This document shows, one piece after another, positions 1-8,769 of a stretch of 64,000 bases of DNA. The notes beneath the pieces are model-generated. The model was not told where the DNA came from. It did no database searches and was given only the letters and a program-made list of their open reading frames with translations. The position numbers and the translations under genes are program-made. Location of the stretch: NCBI GenBank assembly GCA_934130935.1, contig CAKOYQ010000009.1:9023-73022 (forward strand). The letters run 5' to 3'. How positions within the stretch are numbered: the first letter of the stretch is position 1; every line of letters starts with the position of its first letter. The DNA is from an uncultured Clostridia bacterium (GTDB lineage Bacteria; Bacillota; Clostridia; TANB77; CAG-508).

Positions 1-1502
1 TGTTCTTTTAATATTTCTAATTTTTCTATAAATTCTTGTATTACATCTCTTGCTTCAAGGCTAATTCCTAACTCTAATAATTCCTGTACTTGCTCTTGGC
101 TTGGTTTCTTACAAGCTCCTTTTCCTCTGTATGCACTAATAATATTCTTCTTAGTTTGGCCTATTTTATCACTTAATTTTATTCCTAATTTTTTTGCCTG
201 CTCTTCTGTCAGTACTATTCCAGACTTTTTAGCTAATGTTCTAATTGTGTCTCTAGAATTAATTTTAGCCACGTTTACTCCTAGTTTTGTTAATATTTCC
301 AATTTTTCTATAAATTCTTGTGTTGTATCTCTTGCTTCAAGGTTAATTCCTAAGTTTTGTAACTTCTGCACCTCTTCTTTGGTTGGTTTCTTATACTGTT
401 CATTCCCTCTATATGCACTAATAATATTCTTCTTAGTTTGGCCTATTTTATCACTTAATTCTATTCCTAATTCTTCTGCTTTTTCTTCTGTTAGCACTAC
501 TCCTGATTTCTCTGCCAATGTTTCTATTGTATCTTTTTGGATTATTTTCGTAACATCTATTCCCTGTTCTTTTAATATTTCTAATTTTTCTATAAATTCT
601 TGTATTACATCTCTTGCTTCAAGGCTAATTCCTAACTCTAATAATTCCTGTACTTGCTCTTGGCTTGGTTTCTTACAAGCTCCTTTTCCTCTGTATGCTC
701 TTGCTATGCTCATCTTAGTGTAGCCTATTTTATCACTTAATTTTATTCCCAATTCTTCTGCTTTTTCTTCTGTTATCACTACTCCAGATTTCTCGGCTAA
801 TGTTTGTATTGTATATGTTGTTTGAATATTAGATACATCTATTCCTTGTTTTTCTAATATTTTTAGCTTTTCTATAAATTCTTGAGTTATATCTCTTTTT
901 TCAAGGTTAATTCCTAAATTTTGTAGCTTCTGCACCTCTTCTTTGGTTAGTTTCTTATAACATCCATTCCCTCTATATGCATTAGTTATATTCATCTTAG
1001 CATTGCCTATTCTATCAATTAATTCTATTCCTAACTCTTTTGCTTTCTTTTCTGTTAGCACTACTCCAGATTTCTCTGCTAATGTTTGTATTGTATCTGT
1101 TCGAGTTATTTTCGTAACATCTATTCCCTGTTCTTTTAATATTTCTAATTTTTCTATAAATTCTTGTACTATATTTCTCTTTTCCAATAGTTCTAAACTA
1201 ACACCTAATTCTGACAATATCTGTACTTGTTCTTTGGTTGGCATCTCGTAACTGCCATTTCCTCTGTATGTATTAGTTATATTCATCTTAGCTTTGCCTA
1301 TTCTATCAATTAATTCTATTCCCAATTTTTCTGCCTGTTCCTCTGATATTACTACTCCCGATTTTTTTGCTAATGTTTCTATTGTGTCTTTTTGAGTTAT
1401 TTTCGTAACATCTATTCCCTGTTCTTTTAATATTTTTAACTTTTCTATAAATCTTTGCGTACCATTACTACCTCTATTTTGTTTCATTTTTGATTTCTCC
1501 AT
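1..1502 (-). CDS. Modular repeat protein A (partial, runs off left edge)
   Basis: The reading frame is open from an ATG at 1502 to the window edge, so the C-terminus is missing (about 500 residues seen). It starts 2 bases after the stop of the preceding paralogue. After a short polar head (MEKSKMKQNRGS) it has five complete modules of about 94-98 residues and the start of a sixth. Each module begins FIEKL, has a DTI-TLA-KSGV segment, an LGI-L-DKIG segment, a variable basic segment ending in YRG, then a KPTQEQVQ-like helix and LGISLE. I do not recognise the family. No signal peptide or membrane segment is visible. Module 3 is nearly identical in DNA to module 5 of the next gene, which points to module exchange between paralogues. 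A helical, possibly nucleic-acid-binding repeat is my inference only. Confidence 0.85.
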   Translation of the reverse strand, partial: MEKSKMKQNRGSNGTQRFIEKLKILKEQGIDVTKITQKDTIETLAKKSGVVISEEQAEKLGIELIDRIGKAKMNITNTYRGNGSYEMPTKEQVQILSELGVSLELLEKRNIVQEFIEKLEILKEQGIDVTKITRTDTIQTLAEKSGVVLTEKKAKELGIELIDRIGNAKMNITNAYRGNGCYKKLTKEEVQKLQNLGINLEKRDITQEFIEKLKILEKQGIDVSNIQTTYTIQTLAEKSGVVITEEKAEELGIKLSDKIGYTKMSIARAYRGKGACKKPSQEQVQELLELGISLEARDVIQEFIEKLEILKEQGIDVTKIIQKDTIETLAEKSGVVLTEEKAEELGIELSDKIGQTKKNIISAYRGNEQYKKPTKEEVQKLQNLGINLEARDTTQEFIEKLEILTKLGVNVAKINSRDTIRTLAKKSGIVLTEEQAKKLGIKLSDKIGQTKKNIISAYRGKGACKKPSQEQVQELLELGISLEARDVIQEFIEKLEILKE

Positions 1503-1504
1503 TT

Positions 1505-3487
1505 TTATTTTTGATTACTTTTCTTATTTTCCACTTCTTTTACTACTTCTTGCAATTCTCTATCTGCTTTGTCTGATACTTCCATATTTTTTATTGAACT
1601 TATTGATGCTCCTGCAATTTCTTTTCCTGTTCTTTTCCTTTTTTCTAAACTAATTCCTAAGTTTTGTAACTCCTGAACTTGCTCTTGGGTTGGTTTCTTA
1701 TAACCTCCATTTCCTCTGTATGCTTTAGCAATATTTCCCCTAGTTTGACCTATTTTATCACTTAATTCTATTCCTAATTCTTCTGCTTTTTCTTCTGTTA
1801 ACACTACTCCTGATTTCTCTGCCAATGTTTCTATTGTATCTTTTTTGATTATTTTCGTAACATCTATTCCCTGTTCTTTTAATATTTTTAACTTTTCTAT
1901 AAATTCTTGTATTACATCTCTTGCTTCAAGGCTAATTCCTAACTCTAATAATTCCTGTACTTGCTCTTGGCTTGGTTTCTTACAAGCTCCTTTTCCTCTG
2001 TATGCTCTTGCTATGCTCATCTTAGTGTAGCCTATTTTATCACTTAATTTTATTCCCAATTCTTCTGCTTTTTCTTCTGTTATCACTACTCCAGATTTCT
2101 CGGCTAATGTTTGTATTGTATCTTTTTGAATTATTTTTGTAACATCTACTTTCAGCTCTTTTAATATTTTTAGTTTTTCTATAAATCTTTGTGTACTTTT
2201 ACTCCCTCTATTTTGTTCCACTTTTGATTTCTCTTTTTCTTGCAATTCTCTATCTGCTTTGTCCGATACTTCCATATTTTTTATTGACTCTTTTCCTGTT
2301 CTTTTCCTTTTTTCTAAGCTAATTCCTAATTTTTGTAACTCTTGTACTTGCTCTTGAGTTGGCTTTTTACAAGTTCCATTGCCTCTCCATGCATCTGCTA
2401 TGCCTTTCTTAGTTTGACCTATTTTATCATTTAATTTCATTCCTAATTCTTCTGCTTGCTCTTCTGTTATTATTACTCCTGATTTCTCGGCCAATGTTTG
2501 TATTGTATCTTTTAGAGCTATTTTGGTTGCATCTACTTTCAGTTCTTTTAATATTTTGAGTTTCTCTATAAATTCTTGTGTTGTATTTCTTATTTCAAGG
2601 CTAATTCCTAAGTTTTGTAACATCTGTGCTTGCTCTTGTGTTGGCCTCTTATAGTTTCCCTTCCCTCTATATGCATACACTATTCCATACTTAACTACTC
2701 CTATTTTATCATTTAATTTTATTCCTAATTCTCTTGCCTTCTCTTCTGTTAGCTCTATTCCTGATTTTTGAGCCAATGTTTCTATTGTATCTTTTTTTTG
2801 AATATTAGATACGTCTATTCCTTTTTCTTTTAATTTTTCTAATTTTTCTATAAATTCTTGTACTATATTTCTCTTTTCCAATAGTTCTAAACTAACACCT
2901 AATTCTGACAATTTCTGTACTTGCTCTTGGGTTGGTTTCTTACAGGCTCCTTCTCCTCTGTAGGCTCTAGCTATATTTACCCTAGTTTTGCCTACTTTAT
3001 CACTTAATTTTATTCCCAGTTTTTTCGCTTGTTCATCTGTTATTACCACTCCAGATTTTTCAGCTAATGTTTCTATTGTATCTTTTGTTTGAATATCAGA
3101 TACGTCTATTCCTTTTTCTTTTAATATTTCTAATTTTTCTATAAATTCTTGTACTATATTTCTCTTTTCCAATAGTTCTAAACTAACACCTAATTCTGAC
3201 AATTTCTGTACTTGTTCTTTGGTTGGCATCTCGTAGCTACCATTTCCTCTGTATGTATTAGTTATATTCATCTTAGCATTGCCTATTCTATCAATTAATT
3301 CTATTCCCAATTTTTCTGCCTGTTCCTCTGATATTACTACTCCCGATTTTTTAGCTAATGTTTCTATTGTGTCTTTCTGAGTTATTTTCGTAACATCTAT
3401 TCCCTGTTCTTTTAATATTTTTAACTTTTCTATAAATCTTTGCGTACCATTACTACCTCTATTTTGTTTCATTTTTGATTTCTCCAT
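1505..3487 (-). CDS. Modular repeat protein B (six modules, fused)
   Basis: This 660-residue protein has six modules of the same kind as its neighbours. Modules 1-4 are followed by a copy of the family C-terminal tail (KRKRTGKESIKNMEV...), then by a copy of the N-terminal head (EKSKVEQNRGSKSTQ), then modules 5-6 and a second complete tail ending KKSNQK. This is what an in-frame fusion of two neighbouring paralogues would leave. The ATG at 3487 lies 2 bases after the previous stop, so translational coupling is likely. The protein is soluble, highly charged and lysine/glutamate rich. Function is unknown; the variable residues cluster just after the IG pair of each module. Confidence 0.9.
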   Translation of the reverse strand: MEKSKMKQNRGSNGTQRFIEKLKILKEQGIDVTKITQKDTIETLAKKSGVVISEEQAEKLGIELIDRIGNAKMNITNTYRGNGSYEMPTKEQVQKLSELGVSLELLEKRNIVQEFIEKLEILKEKGIDVSDIQTKDTIETLAEKSGVVITDEQAKKLGIKLSDKVGKTRVNIARAYRGEGACKKPTQEQVQKLSELGVSLELLEKRNIVQEFIEKLEKLKEKGIDVSNIQKKDTIETLAQKSGIELTEEKARELGIKLNDKIGVVKYGIVYAYRGKGNYKRPTQEQAQMLQNLGISLEIRNTTQEFIEKLKILKELKVDATKIALKDTIQTLAEKSGVIITEEQAEELGMKLNDKIGQTKKGIADAWRGNGTCKKPTQEQVQELQKLGISLEKRKRTGKESIKNMEVSDKADRELQEKEKSKVEQNRGSKSTQRFIEKLKILKELKVDVTKIIQKDTIQTLAEKSGVVITEEKAEELGIKLSDKIGYTKMSIARAYRGKGACKKPSQEQVQELLELGISLEARDVIQEFIEKLKILKEQGIDVTKIIKKDTIETLAEKSGVVLTEEKAEELGIELSDKIGQTRGNIAKAYRGNGGYKKPTQEQVQELQNLGISLEKRKRTGKEIAGASISSIKNMEVSDKADRELQEVVKEVENKKSNQK

Positions 3488-3489
3488 TT

Positions 3490-4764
3490 TTATTTTTGAT
3501 TACTTTTCTTATTTTCCACTTCTTTTACTAGTTCTTTCAATTCTCTATCTGCTTTGTCTGATACTTCCATGTTTTTTATTGAACCTATTGATGCTCTTGC
3601 AATTTCTTTTCCTGTTCTTTTTTCTAAACTAATTCCTAATTCTGACAATATCTGAACTTGCTCTTGGGTTGGCCTCTTTCGACTTCTGTCTCCTCTATAT
3701 GCCCTAGAAATACTTACCCTAGTTTGACCTATTCTATCACTTAATTTTATTCCCAATTCTTCTGATTTTTTTTCTGTTAGCACTACTCCTGATTTTTTAG
3801 CTAATGTTTGTATTGTGTCTGTTACAGTTATTTTTGTAACATCTATTTTCTGTTCTTTTAATATTTTTAGTTTCTCTATAAATTCTTGCGTTACATCTCT
3901 TACTTCAAGGCTAATTCCTAATTTTTGTAACTCTTGTACTTGCTCTTTTGTTGGCTTTTTGTAATTTCCCTTTCCTCTATGTGTACAAGCTATTCCATTC
4001 TTAATCTCACCTATTCTATATTTTAATTTTATTCCTAGTTCTTTTGCTTGCTCTTTTGTTATTATTACTCCTGATTTTTCAGCTAATGTTTGTATTGTAT
4101 CTGTTTTAGTTATTTTTGTAACATCTATTTTCTGTTCTTTTAATATTTCTAATTTTTCTATAAATTCTTGTGTTACATCTCTTACTTCAAGGCTGATTCC
4201 CAGCTCTTGTAACTCCTTCACTTGTTCTCGTTTTGGTTTTTTACAGGTTCCATTTCCCCTACATGCATCTGCTATGCTTTTCTTAGTTTGACCTATTTTA
4301 TCACTTAATTTTATTCCTATTTCTTCTGCTTGCTCTACTGTTATTATTACTCCTGATTTCTCAGCTAATGTTTGTATTGTATCTTTTACAGCTATTTTTG
4401 TGACATCTACTTTCAGTTCTTTTAATATTTTTAATTTTTCTATAAGTTCTTGTGTTATATCTCTTACTTCAAGGCTAATTCCTAAATTCTGTAACTTCTG
4501 TACTTGCTCTTCACTTGGTTTTTTACCGCAACCTTTTCCTCTGGATGCACTAGCTATATACGTCTTAGTTGTACCTATTCTATCACTTAATTCTATTCCT
4601 AATTCTTCTGCCTTCTTCTCTGTTATAACTACTCCAGATTTTTGAGCTAATGTTTGTATTGTGTCTTTTTGAGTTATCTTTGTAACATCTATTCCATGTT
4701 CTATTAATATTTCTAGTTTTTTTATAAATCCTTCTGTACTGTTACCACGTATATTTTGCTTCAT
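3490..4764 (-). CDS. Modular repeat protein C (four modules)
   Basis: This 424-residue paralogue has a head (MKQNIRGNS), four modules and the standard tail (TGKEIARASIGSIKNMEV ... KKSNQK). The ATG at 4764 is preceded by GGAGAG at a normal distance. Linkers between modules are short here (EVRDVTQE type) where other copies carry the longer ELLEKRNIVQE form, so module length varies between about 94 and 98 residues. The fourth module has an altered variable loop (RGDRSRKR). The family is not recognised and no catalytic motif is visible. Confidence 0.9.
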   Translation of the reverse strand: MKQNIRGNSTEGFIKKLEILIEHGIDVTKITQKDTIQTLAQKSGVVITEKKAEELGIELSDRIGTTKTYIASASRGKGCGKKPSEEQVQKLQNLGISLEVRDITQELIEKLKILKELKVDVTKIAVKDTIQTLAEKSGVIITVEQAEEIGIKLSDKIGQTKKSIADACRGNGTCKKPKREQVKELQELGISLEVRDVTQEFIEKLEILKEQKIDVTKITKTDTIQTLAEKSGVIITKEQAKELGIKLKYRIGEIKNGIACTHRGKGNYKKPTKEQVQELQKLGISLEVRDVTQEFIEKLKILKEQKIDVTKITVTDTIQTLAKKSGVVLTEKKSEELGIKLSDRIGQTRVSISRAYRGDRSRKRPTQEQVQILSELGISLEKRTGKEIARASIGSIKNMEVSDKADRELKELVKEVENKKSNQK

Positions 4765-4781
4765 TTTTCATCTCTCCATTT

Positions 4782-6362
4782 TTATTTTTGATTACTTTTC
4801 TTATTTTCTACTTCTTTTACTACTTCTTTCAATTCTCTGTCTGCTTTGTCTGATACTTCCATATTTTTTATTGAACTTATTGATGCTTCTGCAATTTCTT
4901 TTCCTGTTCTTTTCCTTTTTTCTAAACTAATTCCTAAGTTTTGTAACTCCTGTACTTGCTCTTGGGTTGGTTTTTTGCGGTTCCCATTTCCTCTGTATGC
5001 ACTAGCTATTCCAGTTTTAGTCACGCCTATTCTATTACTTAATTCTATTCCTAATTCTTCTGCTTGTTTTTCTGTTATTATTACTCCTGATTTTTTTGCT
5101 AATGTTTCTATTGTATCTGTTCGAGTTATTTTTGCAATATCTATTTTTAGCTCTTTTAATATTTTTATTTTTTCTATAAATTCTTGTGTTACATCTCTTA
5201 CTTCAAGGCTAATTCCTAATTTTCGTAACTCCTGTTCTTGCTCTTGGGTTGGTTTCTTATAACCTCCATTTCCTCTACTCGCATCAGCTATGCCTTTCTT
5301 AGTTTGACCTATTTTATCATTTAATTCTATTCCTAATTTTTCTGCTTGCTTTTCTGTTAGTATTACTCCTGATTTCTCGGCTAATGTTTGTATTGTGTCT
5401 TTTAGAGCTATTTTTGTTACATCTACTTTCAGTTCCTTTAATATTTCTAATTTTTCTATAAATTCTTGTGTTGTATCTCTTATTTCAAGGCTAATTCCTA
5501 AATTATGTAATTCCTGTACTTGCTCTTCACTTGGCTTTTTACCGTAGCCTTTTCCTCTGTGTGCACTGGCTATATACGTCTTAGTTATACCTATTTTATC
5601 ACTTAATTCTATTCCTAATTCTTTTGCCTTCTTTTCTGTTATAACTACTCCAGATTTTTGAGCTAATGTCTGTATTGTATCTCTTTGAGTTATTTTTGTT
5701 ACATCTATTCCTTGTTTCTTTAATATTTTTAAATTTTTTATAAATTTTTTTATTGTATCTTCCTTTTCCACTAACTCTAAACTAACTCCTAACTTCAACA
5801 ACTTCTGCTCTTGGTCTTTACTTAGCCTTTTATTTTCTTTCCTCTCTCTACATATACTAATTATATGCATCTTAGCTTTACCTATTTTATAACCTAATTT
5901 TATTCCTAATTCTTTTGCTTGTTTCTCTGTTAGAACTACTCCAGATTTTTCTGCTAATGTTTGTATTGTATCTTTTTGAGTTATTTTTGTTATATCTATT
6001 TTTTGCTCTTTTAACATCTCTAATCTTTCTATAAACACTTGTATTATATCTCTCTTTTCCAATGGCTCTAAACTGATTCCTAATTCAGATAATCTCTGTA
6101 CTTGCTCTTGAGTTGGCTTCTTATAATTACCTTTTCCTCTGTGTGCACTAGCTATATTCATCTTAAATATGCCTATTCTATCACTTAATTCTATTCCTAA
6201 TTCTTCTGCTTGCTTTTCTGTTATTGTTACTCCTGATTTTTTTGCTAATGTTTCTATTGTGTCTGTTTTAGTTATTTGGGTAACATCTATCTCATGTTTT
6301 ATTAATATTTCTAATTTTTCTATAAATTTTTGTATACTGTTACCACGTATATTTTGATTCAT
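4782..6362 (-). CDS. Modular repeat protein D (five modules)
   Basis: This paralogue has five modules and the conserved tail. I place the start at the ATG at 6362 (MNQNIRGNS), because AGGTGAGG lies just upstream; an in-frame GTG at 6374 would put the start inside that ribosome site. The 5' end overlaps the stop of the preceding paralogue by 23 bases. Module 2 is divergent: its variable segment reads ICRERKENKR in place of the usual YRGKG form and the following helix is SKDQEQKL. Function is unknown. It is part of the same operon and probably the same complex or pathway as the other four paralogues. Confidence 0.88.
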   Translation of the reverse strand: MNQNIRGNSIQKFIEKLEILIKHEIDVTQITKTDTIETLAKKSGVTITEKQAEELGIELSDRIGIFKMNIASAHRGKGNYKKPTQEQVQRLSELGISLEPLEKRDIIQVFIERLEMLKEQKIDITKITQKDTIQTLAEKSGVVLTEKQAKELGIKLGYKIGKAKMHIISICRERKENKRLSKDQEQKLLKLGVSLELVEKEDTIKKFIKNLKILKKQGIDVTKITQRDTIQTLAQKSGVVITEKKAKELGIELSDKIGITKTYIASAHRGKGYGKKPSEEQVQELHNLGISLEIRDTTQEFIEKLEILKELKVDVTKIALKDTIQTLAEKSGVILTEKQAEKLGIELNDKIGQTKKGIADASRGNGGYKKPTQEQEQELRKLGISLEVRDVTQEFIEKIKILKELKIDIAKITRTDTIETLAKKSGVIITEKQAEELGIELSNRIGVTKTGIASAYRGNGNRKKPTQEQVQELQNLGISLEKRKRTGKEIAEASISSIKNMEVSDKADRELKEVVKEVENKKSNQK

Positions 6363-8253
6363 TTTTTTCCTCACCTTTTCTATTTTGATTGCCTCTCTTA
6401 TTTCTTACTTCTTCTTCCAATATTTTCACTTCACTATATGCATTATCTAACATTTCCATATGTTTTATTGAATCTATTGATGCTCTTACTACTTCTTTTC
6501 CTGTCCTTTTTCTTTTTTCTAAACTAATTCCTAATTCTGATAATTTTTGTATTTGCTTTTGAGTTGGCTTTTTACCTCTCATGTTTCCTCTATATACGCT
6601 AGTTATGTTTGCTTTAGTTGGGCCTATTCTATCACTTAATTCTATTCCTAATTCTTTTGCTTTTTCTTCTGTTAGTACTACTCCAGATTTCTTTGCTAAT
6701 GTTTCTACTGTATCTCTTAGAGTTATCTTTGAAACATCTATTTTCTGTCCTTTTAATATTTGTAGCTTTTCTATAAATTCTTGTGTTATATCTCTCTTTT
6801 CCAATAGTTCTAAACTGATTCCTAATTCTGATAATCTCTGTACTTGTTCTTCTATTGGCTTTTCGCGAGTTTTATCTCCTCTGTGTGCACTTGCAACATT
6901 CGTCTTGGTTTGTCCTATTCTGTCACTTAAGTTTATTCCTAATTCCTTTGCCTTCTCTTCTGTTATTATTACTCCAGATTTCTCCGCTAATGTTCGTATT
7001 GTATCTGTTTTAGTAATCTTTGTAATATCTATCCCCTGCTCTTTTAATATACATAATTTTTCTATAAGTTCTTGTGTTATATTTCTTCTTTCAAGGCTAA
7101 TTCCTAATTTTTGTAGCTTCTGTACTTGCTCTTGGGTTGGCTTTTCACCACTACCATTCCTTCTGTATGCTCTAGCTATACTCATCTTAGTTTGGCCTAT
7201 TTTATCGTTTAATCTTATTCCTAACTCTTTTGCTTTCTCTTCTGTTATTACTACTCCTGATTTTTGGGCCAGTGTTTGTATAGTATCTTTTATTTGAATA
7301 TTAGATACCTCTATTCCTTGTTTTTCTAATATTTTTAGCTTTTCTATAAATTCTTGTGTTATACTTTTCTTTTCTGGTAGCTCTAAACTGACTCCCAATT
7401 CTAGCAATCTCTGCTCTTGCTCTTGTTCTGTCTTCATACCGCCTTTTCTATATAATTTAGCTATGTACTTCTTAGCTCCACCTATCTTATAATTTAATCT
7501 TATTCCTAACTCGTCTGCTTTCTCTTTTGTTATTACTACTCCTGATTTCTCTGCTAATGTTTGTATTGTATCTGTCTCAGTCATTTTTGCAATATCTATT
7601 TTTTGCTCAATTAATATATCTAATTCTTTCATAAATTTTCGTATTATAGTTCCTCTTTCCAATACATCTAAACTGATTCCTAATTCTGACAATCTATGAA
7701 CTTGCTCTTGTGTTGGCTTTTGATATGTTCCTTTTCCCCTGTGTGCACTAGCTATACCAGTCTTAGTTTGACCTATTTTATCATTTAATTCTATACCTAA
7801 TTCTTCTGATTGCTTTTCTGTTAACACTACTCCTGATTTCTCAGCTAATGTTTGTATTGTGTCTTTTGGAGTTATTTTTGTTACATCTACTCCTTGTTTT
7901 TTTAATGTCTCTAAATTTTTTATAAATTCTTGTATTATATTTCTTTTTTTTACTAACTCTAAGCTAATTCCTAATTCTGACAATCTCTGAATTTGCTCTT
8001 GGGTTGGTTTCTCGCGTGATCCTATTCCTCTGGATGCACTAGCTATACTCATCTTAGTATAGCCTATTCTATCAATTAATTCTATTCCTAACTCTTCTGC
8101 TTTCTTTTCTGTTATTATCACTCCAGATTTTTCAGCTAATGTTTGTATTGTATCTTTTTGAGTCATTTTTGTAATATCTATTCTTAGGCCTTTTAATATT
8201 TCTAATTTTTCTATAAATCTTTGTATACTTTTACTACCTGTACTTTGATTCAT
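6340..8253 (-). CDS. Modular repeat protein E (six modules)
   Basis: This is the first large repeat gene of the operon, 637 residues with six modules. The ATG overlaps the TGA of the leader gene as ATGA, a typical translational-coupling arrangement. Its modules are the least alike of the set: module 3 has YRKGGMKTEQEQ with a shortened loop, module 6 has YRGNMRGKK. The C-terminal tail is also divergent (SIKHMEMLDNAYSEV, ending NESKYTW), which suggests this is the older copy from which the others spread. Family not recognised. Confidence 0.9.
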   Translation of the reverse strand: MNQSTGSKSIQRFIEKLEILKGLRIDITKMTQKDTIQTLAEKSGVIITEKKAEELGIELIDRIGYTKMSIASASRGIGSREKPTQEQIQRLSELGISLELVKKRNIIQEFIKNLETLKKQGVDVTKITPKDTIQTLAEKSGVVLTEKQSEELGIELNDKIGQTKTGIASAHRGKGTYQKPTQEQVHRLSELGISLDVLERGTIIRKFMKELDILIEQKIDIAKMTETDTIQTLAEKSGVVITKEKADELGIRLNYKIGGAKKYIAKLYRKGGMKTEQEQEQRLLELGVSLELPEKKSITQEFIEKLKILEKQGIEVSNIQIKDTIQTLAQKSGVVITEEKAKELGIRLNDKIGQTKMSIARAYRRNGSGEKPTQEQVQKLQKLGISLERRNITQELIEKLCILKEQGIDITKITKTDTIRTLAEKSGVIITEEKAKELGINLSDRIGQTKTNVASAHRGDKTREKPIEEQVQRLSELGISLELLEKRDITQEFIEKLQILKGQKIDVSKITLRDTVETLAKKSGVVLTEEKAKELGIELSDRIGPTKANITSVYRGNMRGKKPTQKQIQKLSELGISLEKRKRTGKEVVRASIDSIKHMEMLDNAYSEVKILEEEVRNKRGNQNRKGEEKNESKYTW

Positions 8254-8591
8254 CTTTTATTTCTCCTATTTTTAAATATATCTACATCATATTTTTGTTG
8301 TTTTTTTAACTCTTCTTTTTGTCTTTCTTCATTTTGCATCTTCAATATTTTTTTTCTTTGCTCTGGTGTTGCTAAATAATCTCTAAATAGATTAAATAAT
8401 ATAGCTTTTGTTTCTAATAACATTGGTTGTTCTTTTAATTCTAATTCATCATCTAATTCATAATTATATTCTTCATTTCTATTTATCTTTATTGCTTCAA
8501 TAACTTCAACAGGAATTTTATTATATTCCTCTTCATTTAAGTCCTGTAAAATTGTATATACTTCTGTATAAGAATTTTTCTTTCTATTCAT
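8250..8591 (-). CDS. Leader gene of the modular-repeat operon, unknown function
   Basis: This 113-residue acidic/charged protein starts MNRKKNSYTEVYTIL, has a conserved-looking middle (YNYELDDELELKEQP followed by ETKAILFNLFRDYLA) and a lysine-rich end (NRRNKR). The helical sequence LFNLFRDYLATPEQRKKIL suggests a small helical domain. An AGGAGAG ribosome site precedes the ATG. It overlaps the next gene by 4 bases, so it is co-translated with the repeat proteins. I have the impression that similar small proteins are common in gut Firmicutes, but I cannot name a function. Confidence 0.8.
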   Translation of the reverse strand: MNRKKNSYTEVYTILQDLNEEEYNKIPVEVIEAIKINRNEEYNYELDDELELKEQPMLLETKAILFNLFRDYLATPEQRKKILKMQNEERQKEELKKQQKYDVDIFKNRRNKR

Positions 8592-8650
8592 TTTTATTCT
8601 CTCCTTTTTATCACAAAAGTCATTTATGTAAAGTTGTTTTTACGTCAAAT

Positions 8651-8679
8651 ATTATATCATATGTTTACATAAAAATCAA
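8651..8679 (-). promoter_or_regulatory. SigA-type promoter of the modular-repeat operon
   Basis: On the minus strand there is TTGATT, a 17-base spacer and a perfect TATAAT, about 60 bases upstream of the leader gene. The spacer contains the dyad ATGTAAACAT, and related TTTACATAAA and TTATGTAAAC strings lie either side, so an operator is possible. Confidence 0.75.
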
Positions 8680-8702
8680 CTTATATGGAAAAATATGTAT
8701 AA

Positions 8703-8760
8703 AAAGGGCAAAAAAAGAACCGACCCCAATTTGCCCATGGCAAATAGTCGATTCTTTTTT
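8703..8760 (-). terminator. ftsZ terminator built from a REP-like palindrome
   Basis: Arms at 8711-8724 and 8747-8760 pair (13 of 14), enclosing a second hairpin, 8729-8735 with 8739-8745. Read on the minus strand, the second arm ends in a run of T, giving a terminator 9 bases after the ftsZ stop. The element contains the GAACCGACCCC core of the dispersed repeat family at 47.5 and 55.2-55.5 kb. Confidence 0.75.
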
Positions 8761-8769
8761 ATTAACTTA

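Larger units (their letters stand above)
1..8237 (-). repeat. Array of about 26 protein-coding modules in five genes
   Basis: The minus strand carries about 26 complete copies of a module of roughly 282-294 bases, always in frame. Some copies are nearly identical in DNA while sitting in different genes: about 601-812 matches about 1909-2120, and the first modules of genes A and B match apart from a few bases. Others differ by a third or more in their protein sequence. This mix fits repeated duplication, unequal crossing-over and module shuffling. These are not CRISPR repeats: there are no unique spacers and every unit is coding. Confidence 0.9.

Noticed and set aside
1..8230. Many plus-strand open frames of 60-240 codons in the repeat region
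   Set aside because: They are shadows of the repeat genes: they copy the module period, have Ser/Phe/Ile-rich nonsense composition and lack ribosome sites.
1..8237. CRISPR-like array
   Set aside because: Units are about 282-294 bases, contiguous and coding, with no unique spacers and no cas genes.
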